A DNA stretch of 64,000 bases from Streptomyces sp. NBC_01460. Its GTDB lineage: Bacteria; Actinomycetota; Actinomycetes; Streptomycetales; Streptomycetaceae. Under the pieces are notes generated by a model. The model was not told the DNA's origin. It did not search any database and saw only the letters and a list, made by a program, of their open reading frames with translations. Each line of letters starts with the position of its first letter. Positions within the stretch are counted from its first letter, which is position 1. This document shows, one piece after another, positions 56,656 to 64,000 of this stretch. The position numbers and the translations under genes were made by a program. The stretch lies in the NCBI RefSeq assembly GCF_036227405.1, contig NZ_CP109473.1, forward strand, positions 5,890,001-5,954,000, in the 5' to 3' direction.

Positions 56656-57237
56656 CTACTTCAGCCGGGCCATGAGGGCGTGCTCGACCAGGGTGATCAA
56701 ACCGCTCTTGGCGTCCGCGCGGTGCCGGGCGTCCGTCGTGATGATCGGGGCGTCGGGGCCGATCTGGAGGGCTTCGCGTACTTCGTCGGGTGTGTAGGGC
56801 TGGTGTCCGTCGAAGCCGTTGAGGGCGATGACGAAGGGGAGGCCGCTGTTCTCGAAGTAGTCGACCGCGGGGAAGCAGTCGGCGAGGCGGCGGGTGTCGA
56901 CGAGGACGACGGCGCCGATGGCGCCGCGGACCAGGTCGTCCCACATGAACCAGAAGCGGTCCTGTCCGGGGGTGCCGAACAGGTAGAGGATCAGGTCCTG
57001 GTCCAGGGTGATGCGTCCGAAGTCCATGGCCACCGTGGTGGTGGTCTTGTCCCCGGTGTGGGTCAGGTCGTCGATGCCCGCGGACGCGGACGTCATCACG
57101 GCTTCGGTGCGCAGCGGATTGATCTCCGAAACGGCACCGACAAACGTGGTCTTACCCACGCCGAAGCCCCCTGCCACCACGATCTTCGCCGAGGTGGTGG
57201 AGCGGGCCGTCCCGCCGCTAGAGCTTGCGAAGTCCAC
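56656..57237 (-). CDS. cvnD: Conservon GTP-binding protein CvnD (second copy)
   Basis: A 193-residue GTPase with the same motifs as the copy at 51360 (GGFGVGKTT, GTPGQDRFW). The two proteins differ at five residues (Thr10 for Ala, then APII for TPIL, Gly for Ala, and final Lys for Arg). DNA identity is complete over 56756-57195, including every third codon base, unlike the neighbouring cvnB and cvnC genes. It overlaps cvnC by 20 bases. Confidence 0.93.
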   Translation of the reverse strand: MDFASSSGGTARSTTSAKIVVAGGFGVGKTTFVGAVSEINPLRTEAVMTSASAGIDDLTHTGDKTTTTVAMDFGRITLDQDLILYLFGTPGQDRFWFMWDDLVRGAIGAVVLVDTRRLADCFPAVDYFENSGLPFVIALNGFDGHQPYTPDEVREALQIGPDAPIITTDARHRADAKSGLITLVEHALMARLK

Positions 57238-57625
57238 TGAGCACCCTTTCGAGCAGTGTCACATCCGGCGCGCCGCCGGCCTCTCCATTGCCCGGCTGGT
57301 GGATGGCCACCATGCCGGCTTCCGCCAGGTCTGCCACGAGGATCCGCGCCACACCCAGGGGCATGGACAGCAGGGCCGAGACCTCGGCCACCGACTTGAC
57401 CTCGCGGCACAGGTGGCAGATCCGCTGGTGTTCGGGGAGCAGGGTCCCGAGGTGGGCGGGGTCTGCTGTGGTGCTGACCAGCGCCTCTATCGCGAGCTGA
57501 TAGCGAGGCCGGGTCCGGCCGCCGGTCATGGCGTAGGGGCGGACCAGCGGCTGGTCGCCTTCACCGTCGTACGACGCGTGGTGCAGTGCGCCGTACGGAT
57601 CAGGTGAGGCGGGTGGCGGGGTCAT
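57218..57625 (-). CDS. cvnC: Conservon DUF742 protein CvnC (second copy)
   Basis: A 135-residue DUF742 protein with only a short N-terminal stretch (TPPPASPDPYGALHHASYDG) before the conserved domain (RPYAMTGGRTRPRYQLAIEA, LSMPLGVARILVADLAEAGM). ATG 57625 has GGAGG 4 bases upstream. It lies 134 bp from cvnB, a larger gap than in the other conservon, possibly with a weak internal promoter. Confidence 0.92.
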   Translation of the reverse strand: MTPPPASPDPYGALHHASYDGEGDQPLVRPYAMTGGRTRPRYQLAIEALVSTTADPAHLGTLLPEHQRICHLCREVKSVAEVSALLSMPLGVARILVADLAEAGMVAIHQPGNGEAGGAPDVTLLERVLSGLRKL

Positions 57626-57759
57626 AAATCCTCCGGGCGTGACAGCAGGGTGTCGGCTTGCCGTCTGAAGGTGGCCGGTGGGGGGCTGTGTCGGCCGGAC
57701 GGGTGAGGGTTTTGAGTAGTACCTGGGGGGATCGTGTCAGGTGTATGCCGCATGGCCGC

Positions 57760-58182
57760 CTAGTGGAGCAGACTTCCTTGTAGCTCGGCGCGCAGGTCGG
57801 GGGTGAGGACGGTCCCCGCGCGGTCGACGAGGAGTGCCATCTCGTACCCGACCAGACCGATGTCCGCGTCCGGGTGCGCGAGGACGGCGAGCGAGGACCC
57901 GTCCGAGATGGACATGAGGAAGAGGAAACCTCTCTCCATCTCCACGACCGTCTGGCTCACGGCGCCGCCTTCGAAGATCCGGGAGGCCCCCGCCGTCAGC
58001 GACGTCAGCCCGGAGGCGACAGCCGCCAGCTGATCGGCGCGGTCGCGCGGGAAACCTTCGGACATCGCCAGCAGCAGGCCATCCGCGGAGACCACCACCG
58101 TGTGGGACACCCCTGGGGTGTTGTCCACGAAGTTGGTGATCAGCCAGTTCAGATTCTGCGCGGCCTGACTCATGGGGCTCAA
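57760..58182 (-). CDS. cvnB: Conservon roadblock/LC7 protein CvnB (second copy)
   Basis: A 140-residue roadblock domain almost identical in protein to the copy at 52686 (differences include Ser for Asn, Leu for Ile and final His for Asn). The start is TTG 58182, which directly follows the TAG stop of cvnA (58183-58185), with AGGAG inside the kinase 3' end. ATG 58173 is an alternative. Confidence 0.92.
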   Translation of the reverse strand: MSPMSQAAQNLNWLITNFVDNTPGVSHTVVVSADGLLLAMSEGFPRDRADQLAAVASGLTSLTAGASRIFEGGAVSQTVVEMERGFLFLMSISDGSSLAVLAHPDADIGLVGYEMALLVDRAGTVLTPDLRAELQGSLLH

Positions 58183-61100
58183 CTAACGCTCCTGCTGGTG
58201 AGTGGGGCCGAGTTGGAAACTGCCGGTAGACGAGCCGGTGTTGGCCTGTCGTCCCTGCTGGATGCCCCGGCGGAGATTGGTCAGACGGCCGCGTACGTCA
58301 TCGGGCGCACGCGAAACCTGAGGTCCGGACTGATGATTCTGCTGTTGAGCAGTGCCTGGCACCAAATTGGCACGTGGGACACGGCGGGGCAGCCCGGAAG
58401 TGGTGATCCCGCCGGCGGCGGGCTTCTTGACCCGCTCCGCCTGCCGTACGAGTTCGTCGTTGGGTGAAGCGCGCCACGAACTGGTGGCACCGGTGTCGGC
58501 CGCACCACGCCGGGGCATGGCCGGAGGCGGGGTGCCGACGGGCTGAGGAGCGGCCGGCGCCTGCGGCTCCGCGGCGGGCGGCTGGCCGCCCTGCTGCGGG
58601 CCGTGGAACCAGTTCGTCTCCAGCGTGTCGTACAGCGGCGTGCGCCCGTCGCCGGGACCGGCCGGCGGCAGCGCCTCGGGCTGCTGCGGCAGGGCCGGGG
58701 GACGCGGTGCGCCGAAGTCGGCGTTGTCGTTCCGACGGGGAGCGGGAACCTGCGGGGCCTGGGCGCCGTAGCCCTGGCCACCGTAGCCCTGGTCCTGCGG
58801 CATCGGCGCGTTGAAGTCGGGACGGGCGAACTGGGCGGTGCTCGCCGGGTCCTGGCCCTGCGGGGCGTGGGGCGCCTGCGGGGCCGAGAAGTCCGGCCGG
58901 GCGAACTCCGCCGTTGCACCGGGGCCCTGGCGGTCGTTCATCGGCGGACGCTGGTTCGGCGGGCTGAACGGCTGGTTCGGGGCGGAGGTGCCCGGCCGGG
59001 CGAACCGGCCGGCGTCGTGCTCCTCGTGACCGCGCGGTGAGTCCGGCTGCGTACGCCGGGGAGCGCCCTGCTCCTCGACACCCCAGCTGGTGTTCTGCGG
59101 GCGCTGCGGGCCACCGCCGGGCAGCTCTGCCCGCGGTCCGCCCGAGGGCGGCAGCTGGCGGCCGGGGCCGCCGGGCTGCTGCTGACCGCCCTGCTGCGGC
59201 TGCGGCGCCTGCCGGGCCGGCGGGCCGCTCTGCTGGCCGGAGTGGCCGAAGAGGTTGGGCCGGCCGGAGTCCGCGCCGGCCGAGGGGTCCTGCGGGGGCC
59301 GCGCACCCGGACGGGCGCCACCGGCGAAGGCGCCGGCGAGGCCGCCGCCACCCTGGCGCGGGGCCTCGGGCCGGCCCTGGTTGGGCTGGCCGGGACCCTG
59401 CTGGCCGTTGCCCTGCTGGCCGGGACCCTGCTGCGGCTGACGCGGTCCGCCGTCGCGCGAGGGGAGCGCGGCCCGCGGGGACGCGCCCGCGCCGACCTGG
59501 CCACGCGGAGCGGTGGCACCGAGCCCCTTGGCGGGAGCCGCGCCGGGACCGGCGAGTCCGGGACGCTGGCCGCCCGCGGCGGGAGCACCGCCGGCGAGGA
59601 GGCCGCCCGGGGCGCCGCCCTGGGGGCCCTTGCCCTGCTGGCCCGGCTTCGGCGGCTGCTTGCCGCCGTGCGCGACCTCCATGGGCAGCATGACCAGTGC
59701 GGTCGTGCCGCCGGAGTCCGAGGGACGCAGCTGGATGCGGATGCCGTGACGCAGGGACAGCCGGCCGACCACGAACAGACCCATGCGCCGGGACACCGAG
59801 ACGTCCACGGTCGGCGGCGAGGCGAGCCGCTCGTTGATCGCGGCCAGGTCCTCGGGGGAGAGGCCGATGCCGGTGTCGTGGATCTCGACGAGCACACGGC
59901 CGTCGGGCAGCGCGTGACCGGTGACCCGGACCTTCGTCTGCGGCGAGGAGAACGACGTGGCGTTCTCCAGCAGCTCGGCGAGAAGGTGCACGAGGTCGTT
60001 GACGACGCGGCCGGCGACCTCGGTGGCGGGAACGGCGGCCAGTTCGATGCGCTCGTACTGCTCCACCTCGGAGGCGGCGGCACGGAGCACGTCGACCAGC
60101 GGCACGGGCCGGGTCCACCGGCGTCCCGGTTCCTCACCCGCGAGGACGAGCAGGTTCTCGCCGTTACGGCGCATACGGGTCGCGAGGTGGTCGAGCTTGA
60201 ACAGCGAGGACAGCTGGTCCGGGTCGGCCTCGCGGGACTCCAGCTCGGAGATGAGCGAGAGCTGACGCTGGATGAGGCCCTGGCTTCGGCGCGAGAGGTT
60301 GGTGAACATCGCGTTGACGTTGCCTCGGAGCAGCGCCTGCTCGGCGGCCAGACGGACCGCCTCGCGGTGCACGTCGTCGAAGGCCGCGGCCACCTGGCCG
60401 ATCTCGTCCCGGGAGTGCACACCGACCGACTCGACGGAGGTGTCGACGTCCTGCGGGTCCGTCTCGGAGAGCTGCTTGACGAGCTCGGGCAGCCGGTCCT
60501 GGGCGACCCGGGTCGCGGTGTCCTGCAGCCGGCGCAGCGAGCGGATCATGGACCGCGCCACCACGAAGGCGCCGACCAGCGACACACCGAGGACGATGAG
60601 GATGATCGCACCGTTGAGGATCGCGTCGCGCTGCGACTCCTCGCGGAGCTCGCGGGCCTTGCTCTCCATCTCACCGAGGAGCGTCTCCTCGATGGTCTTC
60701 ATGGCCTGGATCTTGTTCGAGCTCTGGTCGTACCAGTCCATGTACGTACGGGTCTTGCCGTTGCCCTCCATGCCCAGCGGGCTGTCGAGCACCTTCTTCG
60801 CGTAGATGTCCGCGGCGGTGATCTCGGGGTTCCCGTTGTCCAGCGGGGCCAGGAGCTCGGCGGAGCTCTTGCCGGTGGACTCGTAGGTCGTCTCGAAGGT
60901 CTTGAGGGTCGTGCCCGCCTTGCCGAGCGCGTTGCGCCCGAACGCCTGGTCGTTGTCGTTCAGGTGCGTCTTGTCGCTGTCACCGCCCGGCAGGGCCGCG
61001 GCGATGATCGCGCGCTCGACGGAGGCGTACTCCTTGGAGGAGGAGAAGGCGGCCAGCGCACGCGTCCGCTTGATCATCTCGGGGTTGCTGGTGGCCTGCG

Positions 61101-61815
61101 CCATGTCCTGCGAGAGGCTCAGCAGCGAGGTGATCAGCTGGCTGTACTGGTCGACCGTGTTGAGGCTGGGGCTGTCCTTGGCGTACGCGTCCTTGCGGAT
61201 GCTGGTGATGTTGCCCAGCTGGACGCCGATCTGGGCGACGCTCGCGTGGATGCTGTCCAGGGCCGCGTCGCCGGGGGTGTTGCCTATCTCGTCGGTCGCC
61301 TCGAAGAAGGCGTCCTTGGCGCGGTCGGTGCGCTCGCGGGGCTGGGTGACCTTGTAGTCGGTGGCCTTCACGCCGTTGGACAGCGGGCCTGCCGACTTGT
61401 CGCGCTCCTCCTGGAGCGCGTTGGCGAGCGCGGTCGCCTGCTTGGTCATCTTGGTGAGCAGCTGCATGTGCTCCAGCTGGTCCATGTCGTTCATGGACTC
61501 GTTGATCCGCAGTCCGCCCAGGGTGGTCGCCGCGACCACGGGGAGGGCGAGCAGGGAGACCAGACGCGTGCTGATGCGCCAGTTGCGCAGGGCCAGGCGC
61601 GATCCGGCCGTGGTGGGTCCGGCCGGTGTGGCCGGCGTCGCGGTGTCCGCGCCGCCGGTGCCCGTCGTGCCGGAGCGCTGCGCACGCTCGCCGCCGTCAC
61701 CGGCCGCGCCGGGATTCTGGGCGTGCTGGGGTGAGGAACCGCGGTCGTTCCCGCCCCGCGGCTCCTGGTCCGCCGGGGTTTCCCCTCGGCCCTGGCGGGG
61801 CTGGGGCGACCCCAT
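58183..61815 (-). CDS. cvnA: Conservon histidine kinase-like sensor CvnA (second copy)
   Basis: A 1,210-residue sensor. About 60 N-terminal disordered residues, first TM (STRLVSLLALPVVAATTLGG), a nitrate-sensor-like extracellular region (about 100-420), second TM (ILNGAIILIVLGVSLVGAFV), HAMP, and a GHKL core with N-box LLAELLENATSFSS and IHDTGIGLS. A long Gln/Gly/Pro/Ala-rich tail of about 450 residues contains repeated APAARPDF-like units (TAEFARPDF, TAQFARPDF). ATG 61815 follows AGAGGG by 6 bases; the open frame extends to 62247 but has no better start. By gene order beside gltX it corresponds to the cvn1 locus of S. coelicolor (from memory). Confidence 0.92.
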   Translation of the reverse strand: MGSPQPRQGRGETPADQEPRGGNDRGSSPQHAQNPGAAGDGGERAQRSGTTGTGGADTATPATPAGPTTAGSRLALRNWRISTRLVSLLALPVVAATTLGGLRINESMNDMDQLEHMQLLTKMTKQATALANALQEERDKSAGPLSNGVKATDYKVTQPRERTDRAKDAFFEATDEIGNTPGDAALDSIHASVAQIGVQLGNITSIRKDAYAKDSPSLNTVDQYSQLITSLLSLSQDMAQATSNPEMIKRTRALAAFSSSKEYASVERAIIAAALPGGDSDKTHLNDNDQAFGRNALGKAGTTLKTFETTYESTGKSSAELLAPLDNGNPEITAADIYAKKVLDSPLGMEGNGKTRTYMDWYDQSSNKIQAMKTIEETLLGEMESKARELREESQRDAILNGAIILIVLGVSLVGAFVVARSMIRSLRRLQDTATRVAQDRLPELVKQLSETDPQDVDTSVESVGVHSRDEIGQVAAAFDDVHREAVRLAAEQALLRGNVNAMFTNLSRRSQGLIQRQLSLISELESREADPDQLSSLFKLDHLATRMRRNGENLLVLAGEEPGRRWTRPVPLVDVLRAAASEVEQYERIELAAVPATEVAGRVVNDLVHLLAELLENATSFSSPQTKVRVTGHALPDGRVLVEIHDTGIGLSPEDLAAINERLASPPTVDVSVSRRMGLFVVGRLSLRHGIRIQLRPSDSGGTTALVMLPMEVAHGGKQPPKPGQQGKGPQGGAPGGLLAGGAPAAGGQRPGLAGPGAAPAKGLGATAPRGQVGAGASPRAALPSRDGGPRQPQQGPGQQGNGQQGPGQPNQGRPEAPRQGGGGLAGAFAGGARPGARPPQDPSAGADSGRPNLFGHSGQQSGPPARQAPQPQQGGQQQPGGPGRQLPPSGGPRAELPGGGPQRPQNTSWGVEEQGAPRRTQPDSPRGHEEHDAGRFARPGTSAPNQPFSPPNQRPPMNDRQGPGATAEFARPDFSAPQAPHAPQGQDPASTAQFARPDFNAPMPQDQGYGGQGYGAQAPQVPAPRRNDNADFGAPRPPALPQQPEALPPAGPGDGRTPLYDTLETNWFHGPQQGGQPPAAEPQAPAAPQPVGTPPPAMPRRGAADTGATSSWRASPNDELVRQAERVKKPAAGGITTSGLPRRVPRANLVPGTAQQQNHQSGPQVSRAPDDVRGRLTNLRRGIQQGRQANTGSSTGSFQLGPTHQQER

Positions 61816-62092
61816 GCCATCCCTCTTGAAACGTCCCTGCACTAGCGTCGCAACCTCTGGACCAGGCGTCCCTCCGCGCGTGGCGCGGTCGGACGGTGTC
61901 GGCGTCGTGGGGCGCTGGACGCGCCCCATGGTGGTCGTGAGTGACCGGCGTACTTCCCCCTCCCGCCGCCACTCGGCGCTGCGTTGCGCCCCTGCGCGCT
62001 GGGCCTGAAACCCGCGGCGGTGCGTGGAATTCCAGCACAGTGGAGGATCTCCAACAAGGCCCGCGTACCGGGCTGTGACCTGGATGACACGG

Positions 62093-62110
62093 TGTGATGG
62101 GTGGATCACA
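62093..62110. promoter_or_regulatory. Palindrome TGTGAT-N6-ATCACA
   Basis: A perfect 6-6-6 inverted repeat upstream of the conservon. It looks like a binding site for a dimeric HTH regulator. The half sites resemble Crp half sites but with 8 rather than 6 bases between TGTGA and TCACA. Confidence 0.5.
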
Positions 62111-62278
62111 AGGCGTGGAGCGTGTTCACGGTCAAACCGGGCAATTAAGGGTGCACCCTCCCGGGGTGACAGGTGTCCCAGACGCCATGATCGGGAGCGG
62201 AATGGCAGATTCAGAGCCGTATTGTCGGTTTTGCATCCCGTGATCAACTGTCTGGAATGAGCGAATTGTCGGCAACTT

Positions 62279-62294
62279 CGTGAGCAAACTCACA
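62279..62294. promoter_or_regulatory. Crp-like site CGTGA-N6-TCACA
   Basis: CGTGAGCAAACTCACA matches the TGTGA-N6-TCACA Crp consensus at 9 of 10 defined bases, with correct spacing. It is located between cvnA and the small ANPRRT gene and could control either. Confidence 0.45.
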
Positions 62295-62423
62295 TGATGA
62301 TCGCCGTCTCATCCCGGCCACGTCCGGGAATCCGATGTTTAGCCTGAAGCTTTACAGGGATAGCGAATCCGACAACCGGCGCACCTCCGGGCCGCGCCCC
62401 AGCGACAAGGGTCCACACGGCAG

Positions 62424-62606
62424 ATGAAGACGACGATGACGTTCCGCAACATCGCCAACCCCCGGCGCACGACGCTGGCGCACCTCGAGGACGCCGCCGC
62501 GCTGCAGACGCCGGAGCAGCGGGAGCACGCCGTCGACCTGCCGACCCAGACGGCCAACCCGCGCCGCACCATCCTCATGGAGGCCCCGGTCGCGGCGGCC
62601 GGCTGA
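62424..62606 (+). CDS. Small protein with duplicated ANPRRT motif
   Basis: A 60-residue protein with two near-identical blocks: IANPRRTTLAHLEDAA at residues 10-25 and TANPRRTILMEAPVAA at 43-58. It has no signal peptide, no cysteine and no membrane segment. The duplicated motif suggests two copies of a short binding or processing site. I know no function. ATG 62424 is used; ATG 62436 is possible, and neither has a strong ribosome site. It lies upstream of the FAH-family gene, 102 bp away. Confidence 0.65.
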   Translation: MKTTMTFRNIANPRRTTLAHLEDAAALQTPEQREHAVDLPTQTANPRRTILMEAPVAAAG

Positions 62607-62708
62607 CGGCCCTGCGCACGGCGTCATGCGCACGGCTGTCCCCCTCTCCCGCGTTAGCCTGGAGCGTCAGTCTTCAGCCAGCCAGCAAGTGAGGGGCGAC
62701 AGCATCCC

Positions 62709-63485
62709 GTGCGCATCGCCAGGTTCTCCATCGACGGCAATGTCGCCTTCGGCGCGGTCGAGGGCGACAGCCCCGACAGCCTCGTCCTCGACATCATCAA
62801 GGGCATCCCGTACACCGACTTCGAGCTCTCGGGGACCAAGGTCCCGCTGAAGAAGGTCCGGCTGCTGCCGCCCGTGCTTCCCAACAAGGTCGTGGCCATC
62901 GGCCGCAACTACGCGGAACACGCCGCCGAGATGGGCAACGAGGTCCCGGACGTGCCGGTCGCCTTCTTCAAGCCCACCACCTCGGTGATCGGTGCCGGCG
63001 ACTCCATCGAGTACCCCTCCTTCTCCGAGGAGCTGCACCACGAGGCCGAGCTGGCCGTGGTGATCGGCCGCATGTGCCGCGAGGTCCCGCGTGAGCGCGT
63101 CAAGGACGTCATCTTCGGCTACACCTGCGCCAACGACGTCACCGCACGCGACGTCCAGCGGCGCGAGAGCCAGTGGGCCCGGGCGAAGGGCTTCGACACC
63201 TCCTGCCCGCTCGGCCCATGGGTGGAGACCGACGTCGACCCCGGCAACCTGGCCATCCAGGCCACGGTCAACGGCGAACAGCGACAGCTCGGGCGCACGA
63301 GCGACATGATCCGGTCCGTCGAGGACCTGGTCGTCCACATCACGGAGGCCATGACGCTGCTCCCGGGCGACGTGATCCTCACCGGGACCCCCGCAGGGGT
63401 CGGCCCCCTGCACGTCGGCGACGAGGTCGCCGTCACCATCGAAGGCATCGGCACTCTCACCAACAAGGTGATCAAGCGTGGCTAA
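62709..63485 (+). CDS. Fumarylacetoacetate hydrolase (FAH) family protein
   Basis: A 258-residue enzyme: [40 protein letters not shown], the metal-ligand segment [32 protein letters not shown] and [18 protein letters not shown]. This is the common core of FAH-family hydrolases/decarboxylases acting on 2-oxo acids, oxaloacetate or acylpyruvates. The substrate is undetermined. GTG 62709 has GAGGGG upstream. It overlaps gltX by 8 bases, so the pair is co-translated. Confidence 0.92.
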   Translation: MRIARFSIDGNVAFGAVEGDSPDSLVLDIIKGIPYTDFELSGTKVPLKKVRLLPPVLPNKVVAIGRNYAEHAAEMGNEVPDVPVAFFKPTTSVIGAGDSIEYPSFSEELHHEAELAVVIGRMCREVPRERVKDVIFGYTCANDVTARDVQRRESQWARAKGFDTSCPLGPWVETDVDPGNLAIQATVNGEQRQLGRTSDMIRSVEDLVVHITEAMTLLPGDVILTGTPAGVGPLHVGDEVAVTIEGIGTLTNKVIKRG

Positions 63486-64000
63486 CGCACCTGTCCGTGT
63501 ACGTTTCTGCCCCTCCCCGACCGGCAACCCCCACGTGGGCCTGGTCCGGACGGCTCTCTTCAACTGGGCCTTCGCACGGCACCACCAGGGCACGCTGGTC
63601 TTCCGCATCGAGGACACCGACGCGGCCCGTGACTCCGAGGAGTCCTACGGCCAGCTGCTCGACTCGATGCGCTGGCTCGGCCTGGACTGGGACGAGGGCC
63701 CCGAGGTCGGCGGCCCGCACGCCCCGTACCGCCAGTCGCAGCGGATGGACCTCTACAAGGACGTCGCCGAGAAGCTCCTGGCCGCGGGCCACGCGTACCC
63801 CTGCTACTGCACCACCGAGGAGCTCGACACCCGGCGCGACGCCGCCCGCGCCGCCGGCAAGCCGTCGGGCTACGACGGCCACTGCCGCGACCTGAGCGAC
63901 GAGCGGAAGGCCGCGTACGAGGCCGAGGGCCGCACCTCGATCGTCCGCTTCCGGATGCCCGACGAGGCCATCACCTTCACCGACCTGGTCCGCGGGGACA
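63478..64000 (+). CDS. gltX: Glutamyl-tRNA synthetase, N-terminal part (runs off window)
   Basis: First 174 codons of a class I synthetase that charges tRNA-Glu. The HIGH-type motif is [20 protein letters not shown] (about 11-30), followed by [40 protein letters not shown], and the zinc/anticodon-side [14 protein letters not shown] 63478 lies inside the end of the FAH-family gene (8-base overlap). The remainder, including the KMSKS loop, is beyond the window. Confidence 0.96.
   Translation, partial: MANAPVRVRFCPSPTGNPHVGLVRTALFNWAFARHHQGTLVFRIEDTDAARDSEESYGQLLDSMRWLGLDWDEGPEVGGPHAPYRQSQRMDLYKDVAEKLLAAGHAYPCYCTTEELDTRRDAARAAGKPSGYDGHCRDLSDERKAAYEAEGRTSIVRFRMPDEAITFTDLVRGD

Larger units (their letters stand above)
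61816..62423. other. Regulatory-looking intergenic region upstream of cvnA and the ANPRRT gene
   Basis: A 608-bp gap between divergent genes. It contains two palindromes of operator type (62093-62110 and 62279-62294) and a comparatively AT-rich part from 62140 to 62360, where promoters in both directions probably lie. No supported gene. Confidence 0.6.

Overview
The window is high-GC actinomycete DNA, almost certainly Streptomyces. Signs are GTG/TTG starts, four-base ATGA/GTGA operon overlaps, two back-to-back conservons (histidine kinase-like CvnA, roadblock CvnB, DUF742 CvnC, GTPase CvnD), paired XRE/DUF397 genes, a TTA codon in a regulator, and DasR- and CebR-type operators ahead of chitinase and cellulase genes. 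I see no tRNA, rRNA, IS element, CRISPR array or integrase.

Layout. 1-6.2 kb: a small secreted protein, an FMN-binding PPOX-family protein with an iron-box-like site, a PPK2 polyphosphate kinase, a secreted serine hydrolase, two poorly known genes, and a GH18 chitinase with a DasR-like operator. 6.2-31.4 kb: a complete extracellular-type contractile injection system (eCIS) locus. It holds a DUF4157 candidate cargo with an Arg/Ser-rich tail, two LuxR-type regulators (the larger has a TTA leucine codon at codon 4), a DUF4255 cap protein and AAA+ ATPase, a membrane protein with a peptidoglycan-binding-like C-terminus, and then a tightly coupled structural operon: sheath, tube 1, assembly protein, a 52-aa protein, a 1.2-kaa Pro/Ala-rich protein with VQR repeats, tube 2, LysM baseplate protein, VgrG-like spike, gp25, baseplate J, tail protein I, and a zinc-ribbon/transmembrane/beta-sandwich-like protein. 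I find no tail fibre, separate PAAR tip, capsid, terminase or T6SS membrane complex. This fits the cytoplasmic Streptomyces CIS rather than a prophage, a T6SS or a released particle.

31.4-49 kb: mostly secreted enzymes and small regulatory units. These are an SLT/M23 cell-wall hydrolase, a GH5-CBM2 cellulase behind a perfect CebR box, a MarR/MFS divergon, a small double-glycine-leader peptide next to a membrane-extended sigma factor, an HATPase/XRE/DUF397 set, a flavin oxidoreductase/methyltransferase pair, YceI, an M15-like secreted protein, M20 and imidazolonepropionase-type hydrolases, and a GH64 beta-1,3-glucanase behind a LacI-family-like palindrome.

49-64 kb: the conserved core, with acyl-CoA carboxylase beta and epsilon subunits (accB/accE), two conservons in tandem, a small protein with duplicated ANPRRT motifs, an FAH-family hydrolase and the start of gltX. 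The two CvnD genes share a tract of about 440 identical bases, which looks like gene conversion.

The most interesting material is the eCIS locus: its developmental (bldA-type) TTA switch, its candidate effector and its candidate membrane adaptor. All calls come from reading the sequence; no database search was run.
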